A stretch of 64,000 bases of DNA from SZUA-36 sp963759155 (GTDB lineage: Bacteria; Pseudomonadota; Gammaproteobacteria; Xanthomonadales; SZUA-36): positions 124,001 through 188,000 of the forward strand of contig CAVWXX010000008.1 in NCBI GenBank assembly GCA_963759155.1, given 5' to 3'. This document shows positions 59,442-64,000 of this stretch, piece by piece. The position numbers and the translations under genes are program-made. The notes below the pieces were generated by a model that did not search any database, was not told the DNA's origin, and was given only the letters and a program-made list of their open reading frames with translations. How positions within the stretch are numbered: position 1 is the stretch's first letter; every line of letters starts with the position of its first letter.

Positions 59442-61643
59442 ATGAAACAGGGCCAATCATTTTTATCTGCAGTATTGACGGAGCTCAATCGTCGTAAAGT
59501 GCTGCGTACCATGGGCGCCTACGCGGTGGCGGTGTTCGTGGCGCTGCAATTGATGGATGCGGCAGTCGAGCCATTACGGCTTCCGGATTGGCTACCAACC
59601 CTGGTTGTTATCATACTGATTCTTGGGTTCCCCGTAGCGTTCATACTGGCCTGGTATTTCGATATTACATCCGAAGGCATCAAGAAAACAAAGACCCCCA
59701 GCCTGCTGACAGGTACACAAAATGCACTTCTTTTCAGCATGATGATGCTGGGTGTTTTCGGGCTTGGATATGGCTTTTACGGTTATTATTCAAATGTATT
59801 TACAGCAGACCCTTCGGCCGGTTTGCAAACACTCACAGCACAAGAACGTGAATTTGTCGCGCCTGAGAACTCGATTGCGGTGTTGCCATTTGCCGACCTG
59901 TCCGAAGACAGCAGCCAGGGATATTTCTCGGATGGTATTGCCGAAGAGATTTTGAATGTACTGGCAAAAGTGAAGGGTTTGCATGTGGCTGCCCGCACCT
60001 CATCTTTTGCATTCCGCTCACCTGACAAGGATATACGTGAAATTGGTCGTTTGTTGAATGTCAGCACAGTGCTTGAAGGCAGTATAAGAAAATCCGGGGA
60101 TCGTATCCGCCTGACCGCACAGCTGATCAATGTGGAAGACGGTTACCACATCTGGTCGAACTCTTACGACCGGGAACTGGATGATGTGTTTGCCATTCAG
60201 GATGAAGTGGCAAGCTCAATAGCGGAAGCCCTGGTTGATTCATTCGCCGGCCTGGAGCACAAACCTGCTTCCCGAACCTCGGACCTGGCCGCTTTTGAGG
60301 CCTATAGAACCGGGCGGCTCCACTGGTGGCGTCGTTCGCCGGATGAGCTTCAGAAGGCCATTACCTTGTTTGCCAAGGCGCTGGAACATGACCCGTCATT
60401 TGCACCGGCTTATGCAGCGATGGCGGATTCATGGTTGTTGTTGGCCATGTATGGCAATTTGACCAATATGAAAGCCACTGAACGCGCGATGCCAATGATA
60501 GAAAAGGCCCTGGAAATTGACCCGGAATCTTCGGAAGCCTTTGCTGCGCTGGGGCTTGCGCGCTGGCAAATAGGGCAAAAAGACGCGGCGGAGTCCGCCT
60601 TGCGGCAGGCCATCAAACTGAACGACGACTACATACCGGCCTACCTCTGGTTGGGTGGCTTGCTCGGTGATCTGGGACGCTTGCCTGAGCAAAGCCAGGT
60701 ACTACAGCAGGCGATGGTGATTGATCCGCTGAACGAGCTGCTGGCAATCAATGTTGCCGGTAACCTGACCAGTCAGGGTGATTACGAAGGAGGCAAGGAG
60801 ATACTGCAGAGCCTGGTCGCCTTGCGTCCGGATTCGGCAACCCTGCTGAGGATTATGTCAGGTCATGCGAGAATGAGTGGTGACCTGGTCGAAGGCTGGC
60901 AATTCGCCAATCGCTCCTATGACCTGGAGCCGGACAGTCCTATGGTTATAGAATCGCTTGCAGGTGCATGGCAAAGTGTTGGTGTGCTCGATAAAGCCGA
61001 GCGCTTGCTACTGGAAGGGCTGCGTATCGCAAGTGATAATTTTAACCTGCAATCCAGTTATTTCTTCCTGTTGCTCAAACAAGGCCGGCTTGAGAAAGCC
61101 GAAAGCCTGTTGGGCGAACAGTTTGGGGATTCGGTAGAGGGGCTGCCGGAACAGTTACAGCAGTTTTACTATTTTGAAAAAGGCATGATTAGCCTGGTAG
61201 CAGGTGACAATGATGCAGCCAGGAACTTCTTTGAAAATGCAATCCGCGATGATTCTGATCAGGCATGGAATAATGAGCAGGTATTGTATGCGACGTTTTT
61301 GTCCGCCCTGCATCTTGATGCCGGCAACACCGTGCTTGCCGAGCAAAGACTGGAAAGTGCGGAGCGCTCGGTAAGACGCGCCCGCATCAATGGTGTGGAC
61401 GATGCCAATATTTATTACACGGAATCCAGTATTTACGCACTGAGAGGTGAAACGCAGGCGGCGCTTGAGAGTTTACAGAAGGCCTATGACCGTGGTTTCA
61501 GGGCAGCCTGGATGCTTGAAATTGATTTGCGCCTGGCGTCGATACATGCGGAACCGCAGTTTTCTGAAATCAAGCAACAGATTGAAAAGGATATTGTCCA
61601 GGCACGTACTGAAGTGGAGTCGTTCGCCCTGGCCGCTCGTTAG
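59442..61643 (+). CDS. Membrane TPR protein with TolB/FlgO-like middle domain
   Basis: 733 residues. Two N-terminal membrane helices (about 24-40 and 49-68, PTLVVIILILGFPVAFILAW) and a third at about 90-110, then a domain beginning ENSIAVLPFADLSEDSSQGYFSDGIAEEIL with GSIRKSGDRIRLTAQLINVEDGYHIWS, as found in bacterial adenylate cyclase-like and FlgO/TolB-N proteins, then TPR repeats (for example FAPAYAAMADSWLLLA, EAFAALGLARWQIGQKDAAE). The N-terminal LNRRKVLRTMGAYAVAVF is shared with a family of such TPR proteins. No catalytic cyclase domain is present. The function is unknown. Confidence 0.8.
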   Translation: MKQGQSFLSAVLTELNRRKVLRTMGAYAVAVFVALQLMDAAVEPLRLPDWLPTLVVIILILGFPVAFILAWYFDITSEGIKKTKTPSLLTGTQNALLFSMMMLGVFGLGYGFYGYYSNVFTADPSAGLQTLTAQEREFVAPENSIAVLPFADLSEDSSQGYFSDGIAEEILNVLAKVKGLHVAARTSSFAFRSPDKDIREIGRLLNVSTVLEGSIRKSGDRIRLTAQLINVEDGYHIWSNSYDRELDDVFAIQDEVASSIAEALVDSFAGLEHKPASRTSDLAAFEAYRTGRLHWWRRSPDELQKAITLFAKALEHDPSFAPAYAAMADSWLLLAMYGNLTNMKATERAMPMIEKALEIDPESSEAFAALGLARWQIGQKDAAESALRQAIKLNDDYIPAYLWLGGLLGDLGRLPEQSQVLQQAMVIDPLNELLAINVAGNLTSQGDYEGGKEILQSLVALRPDSATLLRIMSGHARMSGDLVEGWQFANRSYDLEPDSPMVIESLAGAWQSVGVLDKAERLLLEGLRIASDNFNLQSSYFFLLLKQGRLEKAESLLGEQFGDSVEGLPEQLQQFYYFEKGMISLVAGDNDAARNFFENAIRDDSDQAWNNEQVLYATFLSALHLDAGNTVLAEQRLESAERSVRRARINGVDDANIYYTESSIYALRGETQAALESLQKAYDRGFRAAWMLEIDLRLASIHAEPQFSEIKQQIEKDIVQARTEVESFALAAR

Positions 61644-61664
61644 GCGCGAAATTCCAGTCTCGAT

Positions 61665-63746
61665 TTAAACACCGGCAAAACGCGAAGCATCGCCTATCCA
61701 GCGACGGATTAACTTATCCGCCTGTTGCGGGTGGTGTTTTTGTAATTTATCCGCGACGGCCGGTATCATTTTCAGTAAACCCGCGTCACGCGCGAGATCG
61801 GCCACCCTGAACAACAGCATGCCCGTTTGACGGGTTCCGAGAACCTCCCCGGGCCCACGCAGCTCCAGGTCTTTTTCGGCAATCTGAAACCCATCGGCAG
61901 TTTGTCGCATGATCTCCATACGTTGTTTAGCCAGGTCTCCCAATGGCGGGTTGTACATCAGCACACAACTGGAGTGCGCGGCGCCACGTCCCACACGGCC
62001 GCGCAACTGGTGGAGTTGGGCGAGCCCGAGCCGTTCAGCATTTTCAATGATCATCAACGAGGCGTTAGGGACATCCACGCCGACTTCAATCACGGTCGTG
62101 GCAACCAGCAAATGCAGTTTGCCGGCTTTGAAAGCATCCATGATATTTTGTTTGTCGACCGGCTTCATACGCCCATGGATAAGACCGATATTCAAACCGC
62201 TCAACTCGTTTTGCAGGTTCTTCGCAACATCTTCCGCCGCCTGGGCTTCTATGGCATCGGATTCTTCTATCAGGGTGCATACCCAGTAAGCCTGCTGTTG
62301 ACCGGCACAGGCTTTTGCGACGCGCTGAATGATCTCACCCCGGCGTTCGTTGGACATGACAACGGTTGTTACCGGTTTCCGTCCCGGTGGTAGTTCATCA
62401 ATAACCGAGACATCCATGCCGGCGTACGCCGTCATCGCCAGTGTGCGGGGGATGGGTGTCGCCGTCATGATTAACTGGTGGGCCTGCTGTTCAAACTTGC
62501 CACCTTTTTCCAGCAGGTTCATACGCTGGTCTACACCAAACCGGTGTTGCTCATCGACGATAACCAATCCAAGGCGGCTAAACTCAACCCCCTTTTGCAT
62601 TAATGCATGGGTGCCGATAACGAGTTCTGCGCCGGTGCTGATTCTTTGCAGTGCATCGGCCCGTTTTTTCCCGGTGACTTTCCCGCTTAACCAGACGGGC
62701 TCAATACCCAAAGGCTCCAGCCATGCACTGAACACCCGGTAATGTTGCTCTGCCAGCAACTCGGTTGGCGCGGTGATTGCCGTCTGAAAGCCATTGTCGG
62801 CTGCTCTCAGCGTTGCCAGTGCCGCGATGACTGTTTTGCCCGAGCCCACATCACCATGAACCAGCCTCAACATCGGCCGGCTCTGCCCCAGGTCTTTGTG
62901 GATTTCATCGGCAACCCTTTGTTGGGCGCCGGTTAACTTGAAAGGTAAAGCCTTCAGGAAGTCATGCACGGCTGTGCCGCCGGGTGGCATCTCCGGCGCC
63001 ATTCTCGCCCTTTGCAGTCGGTGCAGCTTCTGCATGCTCAGGTTGTGGGCCAGTAACTCTTCAAGCGCGAGGCGTTTTTGTGTGGGGTGATCACGCTGGA
63101 TCAGTGACGCCACGTCAGCATCCGGCGGTGGCCGGTGTATATAATCCAGGGCATCGGCCAGGGGCATCAGTTTTAGTTCATCTAACAATGAGCGAGGTAG
63201 CAGCTCTTCAAGTTTCAATCTGCCCCGGCGCATCAGTGCGAGGGCCTGGTCTGTCATCTTTATCCAGTTCTTTTGGCCCAGTCCGTCGGCGCCGGGATAG
63301 ACGGGTGTCAAACGGTCGGCCACCGGTTCATCGCCATGACCGCTGAGCCGTTGATAAGAGGGATGTACCATCTCCAGGCCCTTGAATCCGGCCCTGACTT
63401 CACCAAAACATCGCAGGCGGGTGCCGCTGGCCAACTGTCGCTGCTGGAAGGCACGGAAGTGAAAGAAACGCAGGGTGATACGACCGGTTCCATCGAACAA
63501 TATAAGCACCATCATCGGGCGTCGTCCGCGCACGATAGCGGAGTGTTCGATCTTGCCTTCGATCAATACACGCTGACCGGGAATGCAGCTACCGATGGGG
63601 TGGATGCGGGTGCGGTCTTCATAACGCAGGGGCAAATGAAACAGCAAATCCGTCACCTGGCTGACACCAAGTGAATTCAATTTTTCGGCGAGCTTGGGTC
63701 CAACACCTTGCAGGTCGGTCAATGCCATGGGTGAATTGGATGTCAA
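61665..63746 (-). CDS. recG: ATP-dependent DNA helicase RecG
   Basis: 693 residues (E. coli RecG 693). N-terminal wedge/OB-fold (LLFHLPLRYEDRTRIHPI), Walker A VHGDVGSGKTVIA, DEQH box VIVDEQHRFGVDQR, TATPIPRTLAM, and the C-terminal motifs including VIEVGVDVPNASLMIIENAERLGLAQLHQLRGRVGRG, split here into its short pieces. It unwinds forks and Holliday junctions. Start: a TTG at 63746; an ATG six codons later (63728) is equally possible. It lies 70 bp beyond ridA, and both point left. Confidence 0.93.
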   Translation of the reverse strand: MTSNSPMALTDLQGVGPKLAEKLNSLGVSQVTDLLFHLPLRYEDRTRIHPIGSCIPGQRVLIEGKIEHSAIVRGRRPMMVLILFDGTGRITLRFFHFRAFQQRQLASGTRLRCFGEVRAGFKGLEMVHPSYQRLSGHGDEPVADRLTPVYPGADGLGQKNWIKMTDQALALMRRGRLKLEELLPRSLLDELKLMPLADALDYIHRPPPDADVASLIQRDHPTQKRLALEELLAHNLSMQKLHRLQRARMAPEMPPGGTAVHDFLKALPFKLTGAQQRVADEIHKDLGQSRPMLRLVHGDVGSGKTVIAALATLRAADNGFQTAITAPTELLAEQHYRVFSAWLEPLGIEPVWLSGKVTGKKRADALQRISTGAELVIGTHALMQKGVEFSRLGLVIVDEQHRFGVDQRMNLLEKGGKFEQQAHQLIMTATPIPRTLAMTAYAGMDVSVIDELPPGRKPVTTVVMSNERRGEIIQRVAKACAGQQQAYWVCTLIEESDAIEAQAAEDVAKNLQNELSGLNIGLIHGRMKPVDKQNIMDAFKAGKLHLLVATTVIEVGVDVPNASLMIIENAERLGLAQLHQLRGRVGRGAAHSSCVLMYNPPLGDLAKQRMEIMRQTADGFQIAEKDLELRGPGEVLGTRQTGMLLFRVADLARDAGLLKMIPAVADKLQKHHPQQADKLIRRWIGDASRFAGV

Positions 63747-63816
63747 ATTGACACTGCCAAACCCGTCAGGGAGATCTGTCTGATTTAAATGATCGTGGGC
63801 AGATCATGTTATTCCA

Positions 63817-64000
63817 TCAGGCTCCCAGAATGGCATCCATTTCAACATTAACGCCTTTGGGTAATGCGGACACCTCGACAGCGGCGCGTGCAGGATAGGG
63901 TGCAGAGAAATACTGACCCATGATGGTGTTGACCTGCGGAAAGTCACCCATGTCGGTTAAAAATACACCCAGCTTGACGATGTCATCAAGCGAACCGCCG
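63817..64000 (-). CDS. ridA: RidA family enamine/imine deaminase, C-terminal part (runs off the window)
   Basis: 61 codons open from the window edge to a TGA at 63817-63819. The sequence includes DIVKLGVFLTDMGDF, then YPARAAVEVSALPKGVNVEMDAI, which is the signature C-terminal RidA/YjgF block with the catalytic Arg. RidA clears reactive enamines from PLP enzymes. A ridA gene between spoT and recG is common in gammaproteobacteria. The N-terminus is outside the window. Confidence 0.88.
   Translation of the reverse strand, partial: GGSLDDIVKLGVFLTDMGDFPQVNTIMGQYFSAPYPARAAVEVSALPKGVNVEMDAILGA

Overview
The window reads as chromosomal DNA of a gammaproteobacterium. Gene content and order resemble the Pseudomonas/Chromatiales side of the class: fis-purH-purD, nudE-cysQ, tyrS divergent from an M23 peptidase and anmK, gshB-tonB-yqgE-ruvX divergent from a pilG-pilI-pilJ-chpA twitching cluster, comM divergent from glnK, and recG next to ridA. 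No rRNA, tRNA, CRISPR array, phage or insertion sequence was seen. A sulfur- or metal-metabolising lifestyle is only hinted at by the multihaem c-type cytochromes and the rubrerythrin/Fe-S operon; I cannot name a genus.

Layout. 1-10.4 kb, minus strand: 5' part of plsB, pyrF, an alpha/beta hydrolase, uvrD, purD, purH, fis, a DUF3426 zinc-ribbon protein, a DUF4124 protein and pyrE. 10.4-12.5 kb, plus strand: an exonuclease III and an AmpG-type permease. 12.5-19.5 kb, minus strand: the most unusual block, an apparent operon joining a membrane redox complex (pentahaem cytochrome, 4x[4Fe-4S] protein, NrfD-type quinol subunit, two small membrane proteins) to a phosphorelay (a histidine kinase with haem-binding motifs outside the membrane and a zinc-ribbon insertion in its ATPase domain, and two response regulators whose only output is a glycine-cleavage-H-like domain). 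A near-consensus FNR/ANR box lies upstream. 19.6-25.5 kb: YccF protein, anmK and M23 peptidase, divergent from tyrS-tyrA-NUDIX. 25.6-28.9 kb: M19 dipeptidase, TauE/SafE permease and an acyl-CoA dehydrogenase. 28.9-29.7 kb is non-coding and filled with direct repeats and nested palindromes. 29.7-32.8 kb: rubrerythrin, Fe-S oxidoreductase, DUF3501 protein, and a divergent TspO. 32.9-38.2 kb: ampE-like, btuF-like and DUF819 genes, then DUF6776-erpA-nudC. 38.5-42.9 kb: hisN-like, nudE, cysQ; bioA, rsmE. 42.9-51.7 kb: Pil-Chp chemosensory operon with chpA split over two frames. 52-55 kb: gshB, tonB, yqgE, ruvX. 55.3-57.9 kb: algR-like regulator, comM. 58.2-61.6 kb: glnK, a beta-hydroxyacid dehydrogenase, a TPR protein. 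61.7-64 kb: recG and the 3' part of ridA.

Three intergenic regions (831-947, 38198-38323, 55023-55139) each combine a promoter-like element with a strong intrinsic terminator about 90-110 nt downstream, the layout expected of small RNA genes; all three are predictions. Gene functions are assigned from recognisable motifs and remembered family members; no database search was run.
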